A stretch of DNA of 64,000 bases, taken from assembly GCF_028683135.1 (NCBI RefSeq), contig NZ_JAJUBB010000008.1, positions 62,001 through 126,000 on the forward strand. The letters are read 5' to 3'. The position numbers and the translations under genes were made by a program. Within the stretch, counting starts at the first letter, position 1; each line of letters opens with the position of its first letter. This stretch comes from Enterovibrio qingdaonensis. Its GTDB lineage: Bacteria > Pseudomonadota > Gammaproteobacteria > Enterobacterales > Vibrionaceae. Under the pieces are notes generated by a model. It was not told where the DNA came from. It saw nothing but the letters and a program-made list of their open reading frames with translations, and made no database searches. Of this stretch, positions 1 through 7,905 are shown in pieces.

Positions 1-250
1 AAAGCGGTAGCTGAAGAAGAGGCTCGTATCGCTGCAGAAGCCGAAGCAAAAGCGGCAGCTGAAGAAGAGGCCCGTTTAGCAGCGGAAGCTGAAGCGAAAG
101 CGGCAGCGGAAGCTGAAGCGAAAGCAGCGGCAGAAGAGCAAGCTCGTCTCGCAGCCGAAGCTGAAGCGCAAGCGGAAGAAGATCGTTTAGCCGCCGAAGC
201 ATTGGCCGCCGAAGACGCAGCGCGATTGGCAGAAGAGCAAGCGTCTGCGC
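1..250 (+). repeat. In-frame Ala/Glu-coding tandem repeat in ftsY
   Basis: Units built on GAAGCTGAAGCGAAAGCGGC and GAAGAAGAGGCYCGT alternate with small variations and code for AEAKAAAE and EEARLA blocks. The reading frame stays open throughout. Such repeats in the FtsY acidic domain vary in length between strains. This array runs off the left edge, so its full length is not visible. Confidence 0.8.
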
Positions 251-1197
251 AGGCTGAACAAGAAAAACCGAAACGTGAAGGCTTTTTTGCGCGTTTGAAG
301 CGTGGCCTTCAAAAGACCAAAGCCAACCTGGGTGCAGGTTTCTTTAGCCTATTTAGCGGTAAAAAAATCGATGACGAGCTCTTTGAAGAGCTGGAAGAGC
401 AATTGCTTATTGCTGATGTTGGTATGGATACAACCACCAAGATCATCGACAGTCTGACCGACAAGGCGTCACGTAAAGAGCTTAAAGATGGTGAAGCACT
501 GTTTGGTCTTCTTAAACAAGAAATGGCAGAGATCCTGAGTAAAGTGGATCAGCCGTTGGAAGTGAAAACAGAAAGCGGTCCGTTTGTTATTCTGATGGTC
601 GGCGTAAACGGTGTGGGCAAAACTACCACGATTGGTAAACTTGCCAAGCAATTCCAGCAACAAGGTAAATCAGTCATGTTGGCCGCGGGTGACACTTTCC
701 GCGCGGCAGCAGTCGAACAACTCCAGGTGTGGGGTGATAGAAATAATGTCCCTGTTATTGCGCAGCACACAGGCGCGGACAGTGCATCAGTGATCTATGA
801 CGCGATTGAGGCAGCAAAAGCGCGTAATGTTGACGTGGTTATTGCCGATACGGCTGGTCGTCTTCAAAACAAAGCTAACCTAATGGAAGAGCTGAAGAAG
901 ATCGTTCGCGTGATGAAAAAGCTCGATGAAAATGCGCCGCATGAAATCATGCTAACGATTGATGCGGGGACCGGGCAAAACGCGATCAGCCAAGCACGAC
1001 TGTTTAATGATATCGCGCCACTGTCTGGTATTACCCTGACCAAGCTGGATGGTACAGCGAAAGGTGGTGTTATCTTCGCTGTGGCTGATCAGTTCAACAT
1101 TCCTATTCGTTACATCGGTGTCGGTGAAGGTATCGACGACTTAAGACCGTTTGTCGCGGAAGACTTTATCGAAGCTCTGTTTAGCCAAGAGGACTGA
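1..1197 (+). CDS. ftsY: Signal recognition particle receptor FtsY (5' end missing)
   Basis: FtsY is the SRP receptor GTPase that docks ribosome-SRP complexes at the inner membrane for cotranslational insertion. The frame is open from base 1, so the true start lies left of the window. Residues coded by about 1-250 are an acidic Ala/Glu repeat, typical of the N-terminal A domain but long. The NG domain follows, with the P-loop GVNGVGKTTT (coded near 601), DTFRAAAVEQL, DTAGR and TKLDGTAKGG. The gene ends with TGA at 1195 and ftsE begins 5 bases later, so ftsY-ftsE-ftsX form one operon. Identification is secure; only the N-terminus is unknown. Confidence 0.97.
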   Translation, partial: KAVAEEEARIAAEAEAKAAAEEEARLAAEAEAKAAAEAEAKAAAEEQARLAAEAEAQAEEDRLAAEALAAEDAARLAEEQASAQAEQEKPKREGFFARLKRGLQKTKANLGAGFFSLFSGKKIDDELFEELEEQLLIADVGMDTTTKIIDSLTDKASRKELKDGEALFGLLKQEMAEILSKVDQPLEVKTESGPFVILMVGVNGVGKTTTIGKLAKQFQQQGKSVMLAAGDTFRAAAVEQLQVWGDRNNVPVIAQHTGADSASVIYDAIEAAKARNVDVVIADTAGRLQNKANLMEELKKIVRVMKKLDENAPHEIMLTIDAGTGQNAISQARLFNDIAPLSGITLTKLDGTAKGGVIFAVADQFNIPIRYIGVGEGIDDLRPFVAEDFIEALFSQED

Positions 1198-1202
1198 TAA
1201 GC

Positions 1203-1868
1203 GTGATCCAATTTCAGCAGGTGAGTAAGGCCTACCGTGGTGGGCACCAAGCGTTACAGAAGGTGAATTTTCACCTACCCAAAGGGGATATGGCATTCCT
1301 CACCGGACATTCTGGTGCGGGTAAAAGTACCCTGCTGAAATTACTGTGCGCGATTGAGCGGCCGAGCGACGGGAAGATCCTGTTTAACGGTCATGATATA
1401 TCGCGCATTGATCGCAAAGACATTCCTTTTTTACGTCGACACATTGGTATCATTTTTCAAGATCACAAGCTGTTGATGGACCGCTCAGTTTTCGACAATG
1501 TGGCGTTACCACTTCGAATCGAGCAGACCCCCGAGGCTGACATTAAAAAGCGTGTTTCGGCGGCGTTAGACAAAGTGGGCCTATTGGACAAAATGAACTG
1601 TTTGCCCATGCAGCTTTCAGGTGGTGAGCAACAACGCGTGGGCATTGCTCGCGCTGTGGTGAATCGACCTCAACTGCTTATTGCAGATGAACCAACCGGT
1701 AACCTTGATGCTGCTCTGTCTCAACAGATCATGGAGTTGTTCCGTCAGTTTAATCAGGTGGGTGTGACCGTGTTGATGGCTACACACGATACATCACTAC
1801 TGAGTAAGTACGACATGCGTCGATTTGATTTGAATCAGGGCCATTTGTCGGAGGTGGCGCGTGGCTAA
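1203..1868 (+). CDS. ftsE: Cell division ATP-binding protein FtsE
   Basis: FtsE is the ATPase of the FtsEX complex at the septum, which activates periplasmic murein hydrolases through EnvC-type partners. The 221-residue protein has an ABC fold: Walker A GHSGAGKS at residues 35-42, signature LSGGEQQ near 138, Walker B LLIADEP near 158 and the H-loop in ATHDTS. It starts with GTG at 1203. Its end overlaps the ftsX start by 8 bases, suggesting translational coupling. Length and motifs match the family. Confidence 0.97.
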   Translation: MIQFQQVSKAYRGGHQALQKVNFHLPKGDMAFLTGHSGAGKSTLLKLLCAIERPSDGKILFNGHDISRIDRKDIPFLRRHIGIIFQDHKLLMDRSVFDNVALPLRIEQTPEADIKKRVSAALDKVGLLDKMNCLPMQLSGGEQQRVGIARAVVNRPQLLIADEPTGNLDAALSQQIMELFRQFNQVGVTVLMATHDTSLLSKYDMRRFDLNQGHLSEVARG

Positions 1869-2769
1869 TTTTCTTACATTGCATAAACAGCAAGGTGGTC
1901 AGGCTCTTCGTGATCTGCTTGCGCGTCCGCTTGGCAACTTGCTGACCGTGCTGGCTCTAGCATTTTCTCTGGCTCTGCCAGCGACACTCTTTATGCTGGC
2001 GAAGAACATTGTTGCTGTCACGGAAGAGTGGCAAGCACCGAATCAGATCACAGTTTACCTACAGCCGATGCAAGATGAGCGAGCGAAAGCGTTTTCTGAC
2101 GAGATCAGTGAATGGCCGGAGGTGGCGTCGACCAGCTATATTTCGCCAGATGATGGCCTGCAGCAACTTCGTCAGATTCAAGGGTTTGATGCGGCAGTAA
2201 GTTTGCTTGACGATAACCCGTTGCCGTCAGTGATTGTGATTACACCGAGTGCTGATGATGCTGCATCGGCGACTGCCCTTGCTTCGAAACTTCGCACCGA
2301 TAACAACGTTGACGAAGTTCGCTTAGACAGTGACTGGTTGCAACGCCTGGCGGCAATTGAAAGTCTGGTGCTAACACTCACGACGGTATTCTCTGCGCTC
2401 ATGTTGATGGCGGTTTTTCTTATCATTGGCAATACCCTGCGTTTGCAGGTGTTGAACCAAAAAGAAGAAATTCAAGTCATGAAGCTGGTTGGGGCAACGG
2501 ACAGTTACATCTTGCGTCCTTATATCTATACAGGCGTCTGGTTGGCACTTTCTGGTGCGGTTGTCGCGTGGGTTGTCGTGCAGGTGAATGCGTTAATGCT
2601 TGATACTGCAGTCGAAAAATTGGCTACATTATATAGCAGTGCTTTCCAACTTTCGGGACTGGGCGTAGAGGAAACCTTTCTTCTTCTGATGGTTACAGGT
2701 CTGATCGGACTGCTTGCAGCGCGTCTTGCTGCAGGAAAACACTTAAAAGAAATTGAACCTGTTTCATAG
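1861..2769 (+). CDS. ftsX: Cell division protein FtsX
   Basis: FtsX is the membrane partner of FtsE. The 302-residue protein has four predicted membrane segments (about 25-48, 170-192, 221-245 and 272-291). A large periplasmic loop lies between the first two and is the part known to contact the hydrolase activator. The sequence ALLP-type permease region and the KEEIQVMKLVGAT coupling segment just before the third helix are characteristic. The GTG start at 1861 lies inside the end of ftsE. Confidence 0.95.
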   Translation: MANFLTLHKQQGGQALRDLLARPLGNLLTVLALAFSLALPATLFMLAKNIVAVTEEWQAPNQITVYLQPMQDERAKAFSDEISEWPEVASTSYISPDDGLQQLRQIQGFDAAVSLLDDNPLPSVIVITPSADDAASATALASKLRTDNNVDEVRLDSDWLQRLAAIESLVLTLTTVFSALMLMAVFLIIGNTLRLQVLNQKEEIQVMKLVGATDSYILRPYIYTGVWLALSGAVVAWVVVQVNALMLDTAVEKLATLYSSAFQLSGLGVEETFLLLMVTGLIGLLAARLAAGKHLKEIEPVS

Positions 2770-2805
2770 TTCAATGTCTCAAAAATGGTGATTTTGTGCT
2801 CAGGC

Positions 2806-2856
2806 TTGCAGTTTTTTTAATCTTGAGTAGAGTATTGCGAGAGCTGATCGCAGCTC
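2806..2856 (+). promoter_or_regulatory. Possible rpoH promoter and 5' leader hairpin
   Basis: A weak sigma-70-like pair TTGCAG (2806-2811) and TAGAGT (2828-2833) is separated by 16 bases. Downstream, GAGCTG (2841-2846) and CAGCTC (2851-2856) form a perfect 6-bp stem with an ATCG loop, inside what would be the rpoH leader and about 30 bases before the start codon. The promoter is tentative; the inverted repeat is seen directly. Confidence 0.4.
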
Positions 2857-2887
2857 ACAAAGTCGATTTATTCGAAAAGAGGTGAAA

Positions 2888-3748
2888 ATGACAACAGAGA
2901 TGTATGCACTAGCCCCGATCTCTCAAGACAGTCTTGATAGTTATTTACGTCAGGTAAATAGCTACCCGATGTTGTCTGCTGATGAGGAACGAGAGCTGGC
3001 AGAACGTCTTCATTATGATGGCGATTTGGACTCGGCGAAAAGCCTGATCCTGTCACATCTGCGATTTGTTGTTCATATCGCCCGTGGTTATTCCGGTTAT
3101 GGATTGCCAGTTTCTGATCTCGTGCAGGAAGGTAACATTGGCCTGATGAAGGCGGTTAAGCGCTTTAACCCTGAAGTGGGTGTGCGTCTTGTTTCCTTTG
3201 CTGTTCACTGGATTAAAGCCGAAATTCACGAATACGTCTTGCGTAACTGGCGTATCGTGAAAGTGGCAACCACCAAAGCGCAACGCAAGTTGTTCTTCAA
3301 CCTGCGTAAGTCGAAAAAGCGTCTTGGTTGGTTTAATGCTGAAGAAGTAAACATGGTTGCTGAGCAACTGGGGGTTGATGCATCTGAAGTCCGTGAGATG
3401 GAGTCCCGTCTTGCCGCTCAGGATGCAGGTTTTGATGCCGGCGCAGATGATGAAGAGCGTGACGGCCCTGTCGCCCCTGTGTTTTATCTGGAAGACAAGA
3501 GTTCAGATATCGCCACCAACTTGGAATCAGAGAATTGGGAAAATCACGCTAATCACAGACTGGCAACTGCTATGTCAGGATTAGATGAGCGAAGCCAGCA
3601 TATTATTCGTTCGCGCTGGTTGGATGATGACAACAAAGCAACGCTGCAAGAATTGGCGGATCAGTATCAGGTATCTGCTGAGCGTATTCGACAATTAGAA
3701 AAGAATGCGATGCGTAAGTTGAAAGAGGCAGTTGGCGACGTATTGTGA
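2888..3748 (+). CDS. rpoH: RNA polymerase heat-shock sigma factor sigma-32 (RpoH)
   Basis: Directs transcription of chaperone and protease genes. The 286-residue protein has sigma region 2 ([19 protein letters not shown], about 77-95), the tryptophan-bearing -10 recognition part ([13 protein letters not shown]), the RpoH box QRKLFFNLR (132-140), which is unique to sigma-32, and region 4.2 helix-turn-helix near the C-terminus. ATG at 2888 is chosen because AGAGG at 2878-2882 sits correctly upstream; the in-frame GTG at 2882 overlaps that ribosome site. It follows ftsX by 118 bases and ends in a strong terminator, so it can be transcribed alone. Confidence 0.97.
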   Translation: MTTEMYALAPISQDSLDSYLRQVNSYPMLSADEERELAERLHYDGDLDSAKSLILSHLRFVVHIARGYSGYGLPVSDLVQEGNIGLMKAVKRFNPEVGVRLVSFAVHWIKAEIHEYVLRNWRIVKVATTKAQRKLFFNLRKSKKRLGWFNAEEVNMVAEQLGVDASEVREMESRLAAQDAGFDAGADDEERDGPVAPVFYLEDKSSDIATNLESENWENHANHRLATAMSGLDERSQHIIRSRWLDDDNKATLQELADQYQVSAERIRQLEKNAMRKLKEAVGDVL

Positions 3749-3770
3749 TCGCTGTCCTGCTAAGATCGTA

Positions 3771-3797
3771 AAAACCGGCATGTTGCCGGTTTTTTTG
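3771..3797 (+). terminator. Rho-independent terminator of rpoH
   Basis: AAAACCGGCA and TGCCGGTTTT form a 10-bp stem with a 3-base loop, followed by a T run, 23 bases after the rpoH stop codon. Confidence 0.9.
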
Positions 3798-3835
3798 TAC
3801 CTGTAAAACCCTTGTGGTGATTGGGCTGAGATCAG

Positions 3836-3926
3836 TTTTCCACAGGTTTATTATGATCAACACTAGATGTTGTGGATCCAAAAGTCTGATCCTACCTTAT
3901 CAACGCAATCCACAGACTTTTCCACA
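3836..3926 (+). promoter_or_regulatory. Cluster of DnaA-box-like sequences in the rpoH-glpE intergenic region
   Basis: The 323-base gap 3749-4071 has no gene. Two 9-mers TTTTCCACA at 3836-3844 and 3918-3926 match the relaxed DnaA box TTWTNCACA exactly. Three more sites match TTATCCACA at 7 of 9 positions: TGTGGATCC reversed (3871-3879), TTATCAACG (3897-3905) and CAATCCACA (3906-3914). TCATCCACA at 4192-4200, inside glpE, matches 8 of 9. A DnaA-titration or regulatory role is inference. The rest of the gap (3927-4071) should hold the glpE promoter, but no convincing -35/-10 pair was found. Confidence 0.5.
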
Positions 3927-4071
3927 GGTGGTGTAAAAGTGTACAAATCCCATTATATTCCCATGGAATTACTCACGCTAATCTCAGGTACAATGCAGTT
4001 TTTCAGGCAGTTTTGCGGTGTGGCCTCGAGTCAGCTACACCTACTTTATTGATTAGGGAGTGGAATAACCC

Positions 4072-4404
4072 ATGGAACAATTTGCGCATATCTCTGTAAA
4101 TGACGCTTGGCAACTTCTTCAGAGCAAGGATCAGGAGGCGGTTTTAGTGGATATCCGGGATCCTCAGTCTTTTCAGCTATCTCATCCACAGGGGGCGTTT
4201 CACCTGACAAATGACTCGATTGTGCAGTTTACGCAAGCGGTTGATTATGAGCAGCCTATCTTGGTGATGTGTTACCACGGTGTCAGTAGCCAAGGTGCGG
4301 CACAATATTTAGTTAACCAAGGCTTCGAGCAGGTGTACAGTGTAGATGGCGGTTTTGAAGCTTGGCATCGACAAACACTTCCTGTTGAGTCTGGCGTTAA
4401 TTAA
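4072..4404 (+). CDS. glpE: Thiosulfate sulfurtransferase GlpE
   Basis: A single-domain rhodanese (110 residues) that moves sulfane sulfur from thiosulfate to cyanide or thiol acceptors such as thioredoxin in the cytoplasm. The active-site loop is [15 protein letters not shown] with Cys67 as the sulfur carrier, and VDIRDPQSF is the usual early rhodanese motif. It begins at ATG 4072 after GGGAGTGG and is followed 12 bases later by glpG, the conserved glpE-glpG pairing of enterobacteria and vibrios. Confidence 0.93.
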   Translation: MEQFAHISVNDAWQLLQSKDQEAVLVDIRDPQSFQLSHPQGAFHLTNDSIVQFTQAVDYEQPILVMCYHGVSSQGAAQYLVNQGFEQVYSVDGGFEAWHRQTLPVESGVN

Positions 4405-4416
4405 TTCAGAGGTACC

Positions 4417-5262
4417 ATGATACGGCTGATCGCAATTCCCAACCCCAGAGCGGGCCAAGCATTTATAGATTATATGGCGTCAAGAGACATCGATATTCAG
4501 ATGATGCCGGAAGGTGAGGGGCTATTTGCGCTCTGGCTTGTTGATGAACAGCATCAGATAGAAGCCGAGGCGGAGTTGAATACCTTTCTCAATAACCCTA
4601 CGGCGCGTCAGTATCAGTCTGCCTCTTGGGATATGGCAGAAAGCCGCACAGCACGTTTTTATTACCCTCGCGAGGGTTTGATCGCGTCACTCAAACAAAA
4701 CTCTGGCCCGTTTACACTATCGATCATGATCGTGTGTATCGTGGCTTATGCCGGTCTGATGCTTGGCTTTGGTAACGATGTCTTTTCGTTGCTTCACTTC
4801 CCTGCGACGGAAGAGCAGCAGTGGCAGATATGGCGTTTATTTACACACGCACTTCTTCATTTTTCGGCCATGCATATCGTGTTCAACCTACTGTGGTGGT
4901 GGGTGTTAGGTGGAAAGATAGAGAAACAATGTGGCAGTGCTAAGCTGGTACAGTTGTTTTTGCTGACTTCACTCTTTTCTGGACTTGGGCAATATGCTTT
5001 TGAGGGGCCAGCATTCGGAGGAATGTCGGGTGTGGTGTATGCCTTACTTGGTTACCTATGGTTAATGGGGGCATTGGCTCCACAGCGAGGCTTGTCGATT
5101 GAGACGGCCTATGTCGGCTTTATGTTGCTGTGGCTTGTGGTTGGCTTCTTTGAACCATTCGGTATGGCAATTGCCAACATGGCACATTTATTTGGCTTGA
5201 TCTCTGGGTGTGCAATTGGTGTCTTTGATGCCAAGTTCTCGAGAGCAGCGAGACATTCTTAA
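4417..5262 (+). CDS. glpG: Rhomboid intramembrane serine protease GlpG
   Basis: An inner-membrane protease that cleaves transmembrane substrates. The 281-residue protein has an N-terminal cytoplasmic domain (about 1-90) and six membrane segments. The catalytic dyad is visible: Ser204 in GGMSGVVYALLGY and His257 in NMAHLFGLISG. The oxyanion-side HxxxN motif (HIVFNLLWWW) is also present. Overall layout and length match E. coli GlpG. The gene is cotranscribed with glpE, and a terminator at 5325-5350 separates it from glpR. Confidence 0.95.
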   Translation: MIRLIAIPNPRAGQAFIDYMASRDIDIQMMPEGEGLFALWLVDEQHQIEAEAELNTFLNNPTARQYQSASWDMAESRTARFYYPREGLIASLKQNSGPFTLSIMIVCIVAYAGLMLGFGNDVFSLLHFPATEEQQWQIWRLFTHALLHFSAMHIVFNLLWWWVLGGKIEKQCGSAKLVQLFLLTSLFSGLGQYAFEGPAFGGMSGVVYALLGYLWLMGALAPQRGLSIETAYVGFMLLWLVVGFFEPFGMAIANMAHLFGLISGCAIGVFDAKFSRAARHS

Positions 5263-5324
5263 TGTGATGCACGACGTCGTTCACGGGCTTATCGTTGGCT
5301 TTAATGCTTGACGCCATTACACTA

Positions 5325-5350
5325 AAAACGTCCCAGATGGGGCGTTTTTT
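5325..5350 (+). terminator. Terminator between glpG and glpR
   Basis: AACGTCCC and GGGGCGTT form an 8-bp stem (one G-T pair) with a 4-base loop, followed by six T. It lies 63 bases after the glpG stop and only 22 bases before the glpR start, so it probably reduces readthrough into glpR. Confidence 0.8.
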
Positions 5351-5371
5351 ATTATGGGAGCCAAGGACGCC

Positions 5372-6133
5372 GTGAAACAGACCCAGCGACATCAGGAAAT
5401 TCTCGATTTAGTGCGTAGCCAAGGGTATGTCAGTACCGACGACTTGGTGCTGCATTTTGATGTCAGTCCGCAGACGATTCGGCGTGACCTCAACGAATTG
5501 GCCGCTGACAACAAGATCCGGCGCCAACACGGTGGAGCCACATTGCCATCAAGCTCCGTCAATGCCGCATATGATGCGCGTAAAATCATGCAGCAGGAGG
5601 AAAAGAACCGTCTTGCACAGGCCCTTGCTGCCCATATCCCAGACGGTGCAACGCTGTTTATTGATATAGGGACAACACCTGAAGCAGTGGCTAGAGCGTT
5701 ACTCAATCATCAAGACCTGCGTATTGTCACCAATAACCTCAATGCCGCGAGTATTCTGATGACGAAGGAGGACTTTCGGATCATCATGGCGGGCGGAGAA
5801 GTCCGTAACCGTGATGGCGGCATTATGGGTGAGGCGACCGTCGATTTTATTTCTCAGTTTCGTTTAGACTTTGGCATTCTCGGGATCAGTGGCATCGATC
5901 TTCAGGGCGGTCTGTTAGATTTTGATTACCACGAAGTGCGGGTGAAACAGGCAATCATGGAGAATAGCCGTTTGGTTATGCTAGCGGTTGATCACACCAA
6001 GTTCGGGCGAAATGCCATGGTAAATGTAGGGGATTTATCGCAGGTTGATATGCTCTTTACCAACGCCCCATTGCCGCCAGACATAGAAAAAACACGCCGT
6101 GACAGTGAGGCGCATGTGGAAATCATTTCCTAA
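5372..6133 (+). CDS. glpR: Glycerol-3-phosphate regulon repressor GlpR
   Basis: A DeoR-family repressor that represses glycerol and glycerol-3-phosphate genes and releases DNA when it binds glycerol-3-phosphate. The N-terminal helix-turn-helix is YVSTDDLVLHFDVSPQTIRRDL; the sugar-phosphate-sensing domain has FIDIGTTPEAVA and IVTNNLN. GTG at 5372 (product starting KQTQRHQEILDLV) is preferred over the ATG at 5354 because it matches the E. coli start and follows AAGGA. It shares its neighbourhood with its likely target glpD, which has two operator-like palindromes upstream. Confidence 0.94.
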   Translation: MKQTQRHQEILDLVRSQGYVSTDDLVLHFDVSPQTIRRDLNELAADNKIRRQHGGATLPSSSVNAAYDARKIMQQEEKNRLAQALAAHIPDGATLFIDIGTTPEAVARALLNHQDLRIVTNNLNAASILMTKEDFRIIMAGGEVRNRDGGIMGEATVDFISQFRLDFGILGISGIDLQGGLLDFDYHEVRVKQAIMENSRLVMLAVDHTKFGRNAMVNVGDLSQVDMLFTNAPLPPDIEKTRRDSEAHVEIIS

Positions 6134-6156
6134 TTAAACCAATCAGTTGAAGAATG

Positions 6157-6180
6157 AAAACCGCCGATGGCGGTTTTTTT
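6157..6180 (+). terminator. Terminator of glpR
   Basis: AAAACCGCC and GGCGGTTTT form the stem with a short GATG-side loop, followed by more T, 23 bases after the glpR stop. Confidence 0.9.
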
Positions 6181-6223
6181 ATGCGCGAATGGGACAACTT
6201 TTCATCACATTGCTATTTTGCCT

Positions 6224-6281
6224 GTGCACTTTTTGCACTAAACTGCTCGTAAACGAAAGTAAAATGTTCGAATGAGCATTT
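6224..6281 (+). promoter_or_regulatory. glpD control region with two GlpR operator-like palindromes
   Basis: Site 1 (6241-6260) contains TGCTCGTAAACGAAAG and site 2 (6262-6281) contains ATGTTCGAATGAGCAT. Both resemble the E. coli GlpR operator ATGTTCGWTAWCGAACAT, with most half-site bases kept. Just upstream, GTGCA-N5-TGCAC (6224-6238) is a perfect inverted repeat of unknown use; it does not have CRP spacing. The sites lie 50-90 bases before glpD, consistent with repression by the neighbouring GlpR. Confidence 0.65.
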
Positions 6282-6331
6282 TAGGGTCCAGATACAGTTC
6301 GTCATGAATGAAAGGGATTGTGGGGGTTAGA

Positions 6332-7846
6332 ATGAGCGACAATGTGTTTGACGTGTTGGTAGTCGGCGGCGGTATCAATGGTGCTGGCATTGCCGCAGAT
6401 GCTTCTGGGCGTGGCCTGAAAGTTGGGTTATACGATGCAGCCGACTTTGCATCAGCCACCTCGTCAGCAAGCTCTAAACTCATTCATGGCGGGCTACGTT
6501 ACCTTGAACACTATGAGTTTCGGCTCGTGAGTGAAGCGTTGGCAGAGCGCGAAGTGTTACTTAGAAAAGCCCCGTTTCTTGCCTGGCCAATGCGGTTTCG
6601 ATTACCACATCGCCCTCATCTTCGCCCTGCTTGGATGATCCGTGCAGGACTATTCCTTTATGACCACCTCAGCACTCGCACGACACTACCGGCAAGCAAA
6701 GGAATACGTTTTGATCAGCACTCCGTCCTAAAACCTGAAATGACCAAAGGGTTCGAATATTCAGATTGTTGGGTAGATGATGCGCGTTTGGTGATTCTTA
6801 ACGTGATGGATGCGGCGGAGCGTGGTGCGGAAGTGCGTAACCGCTGCAAAGTGGTGAGCGCAGAGTGTAAAGATGGGTTGTGGGAAATTGAAGTATTTGA
6901 TGAGGTAACGCAAACGCAATTTACTCGTCAGGGTAGGGTTCTGGTCAATGCCGCGGGTCCTTGGGTAAAGCAGTTTTTCGATGAGAGTACGTCAGAAACC
7001 TCACCACGCAATATTCGTCTTATCAAAGGCAGCCATATCGTTGTTCCCCGTGTGCATGAAGAGAAGGCGGCTTATATTCTTCAAAATGAAGATGGGCGCA
7101 TTGTTTTCGTTCTGCCTTATTTAGACCGCTTTTCGGTTATTGGCACGACGGACGTCGAGTTCAATGGCGATCCGAGAGACGTCGATATCGAAGACAAAGA
7201 AATTGCCTATGTTCTCGATGTCTACAACCAACATTTCAAAAAGCCGTTGAGCAAAGATGATGTGGTTTGGACTTATAGTGGTGTTCGCCCCTTGTGTGAC
7301 GATGAGTCTGACTCTCCGCAGGCGATCACGCGTGATTACACTTTGGAGTTGAACGCGCAAGCGGGACGGGCTCCTATGCTGTCAGTGTTTGGTGGGAAAT
7401 TAACGACGTATCGCAAGCTCGCTCAGGCGGCCGTTAATCAGTTGGCCCCGTTTTTTGCCGATTGCGGAGATGCGTGGACGACGACTCAGCCTTTGCCGGG
7501 AGGAGAAGATATCTCATCGTTTGAAGACGTTGAAAATGCGCTTCGCCTTCAATTTCCGTGGATGGACAATTTTATGGCCAACCGATTGGCGATCACATAC
7601 GGCAGTCGGGTCTGGGTGTGGCTGGGTGATGTGAATGATTTGGACGATCTGGGGCAGCAATTTGGTGCTAGCCTGTCTCAGCGTGAGGTCGATTACTTGA
7701 TGACTGCGGAGTACGCGCAGACGGCAGAAGACATTTTGTGGCGCCGAACCAAGTTAGGGTTGTATCTATCAGACGACGAGAAAGCGTCCGTGATTGCCTA
7801 TCTTGCGCGCAAAGAGAAAGTGAATTCGAGCGTTGAGTTGGCGTAA
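6332..7846 (+). CDS. glpD: Aerobic glycerol-3-phosphate dehydrogenase GlpD
   Basis: A membrane-associated FAD enzyme that oxidises sn-glycerol-3-phosphate to dihydroxyacetone phosphate and passes electrons to ubiquinone. The 504-residue product has the N-terminal dinucleotide-binding motif VVGGGINGAGIA (about residues 9-20), the SSKLIHGGLRYLE segment and the C-terminal DAO domain with LPGGEDIS, close to the E. coli length (501). ATG at 6332 after a GGGGG ribosome site is preferred to the upstream ATG at 6308. It is monocistronic: operators lie upstream and a terminator downstream. Confidence 0.96.
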   Translation: MSDNVFDVLVVGGGINGAGIAADASGRGLKVGLYDAADFASATSSASSKLIHGGLRYLEHYEFRLVSEALAEREVLLRKAPFLAWPMRFRLPHRPHLRPAWMIRAGLFLYDHLSTRTTLPASKGIRFDQHSVLKPEMTKGFEYSDCWVDDARLVILNVMDAAERGAEVRNRCKVVSAECKDGLWEIEVFDEVTQTQFTRQGRVLVNAAGPWVKQFFDESTSETSPRNIRLIKGSHIVVPRVHEEKAAYILQNEDGRIVFVLPYLDRFSVIGTTDVEFNGDPRDVDIEDKEIAYVLDVYNQHFKKPLSKDDVVWTYSGVRPLCDDESDSPQAITRDYTLELNAQAGRAPMLSVFGGKLTTYRKLAQAAVNQLAPFFADCGDAWTTTQPLPGGEDISSFEDVENALRLQFPWMDNFMANRLAITYGSRVWVWLGDVNDLDDLGQQFGASLSQREVDYLMTAEYAQTAEDILWRRTKLGLYLSDDEKASVIAYLARKEKVNSSVELA

Positions 7847-7864
7847 TCCTTTTCGAAGTCACGC

Positions 7865-7890
7865 AAAAAGGCGCATCTCAGCGCCTTTTT
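7865..7890. terminator. Bidirectional terminator between glpD and the FliL-like gene
   Basis: AAAAAGGCGC (7865-7874) and GCGCCTTTTT (7881-7890) are perfect 10-base inverted arms with a 6-base loop, placed between convergent genes. Confidence 0.9.
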
Positions 7891-7905
7891 ATTTTAACGT
7901 TGGGA

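Noticed and set aside
6224-6238. CRP site before glpD
   Set aside because: GTGCA-N5-TGCAC is palindromic but the spacing and TGTGA/TCACA halves of CRP are missing.
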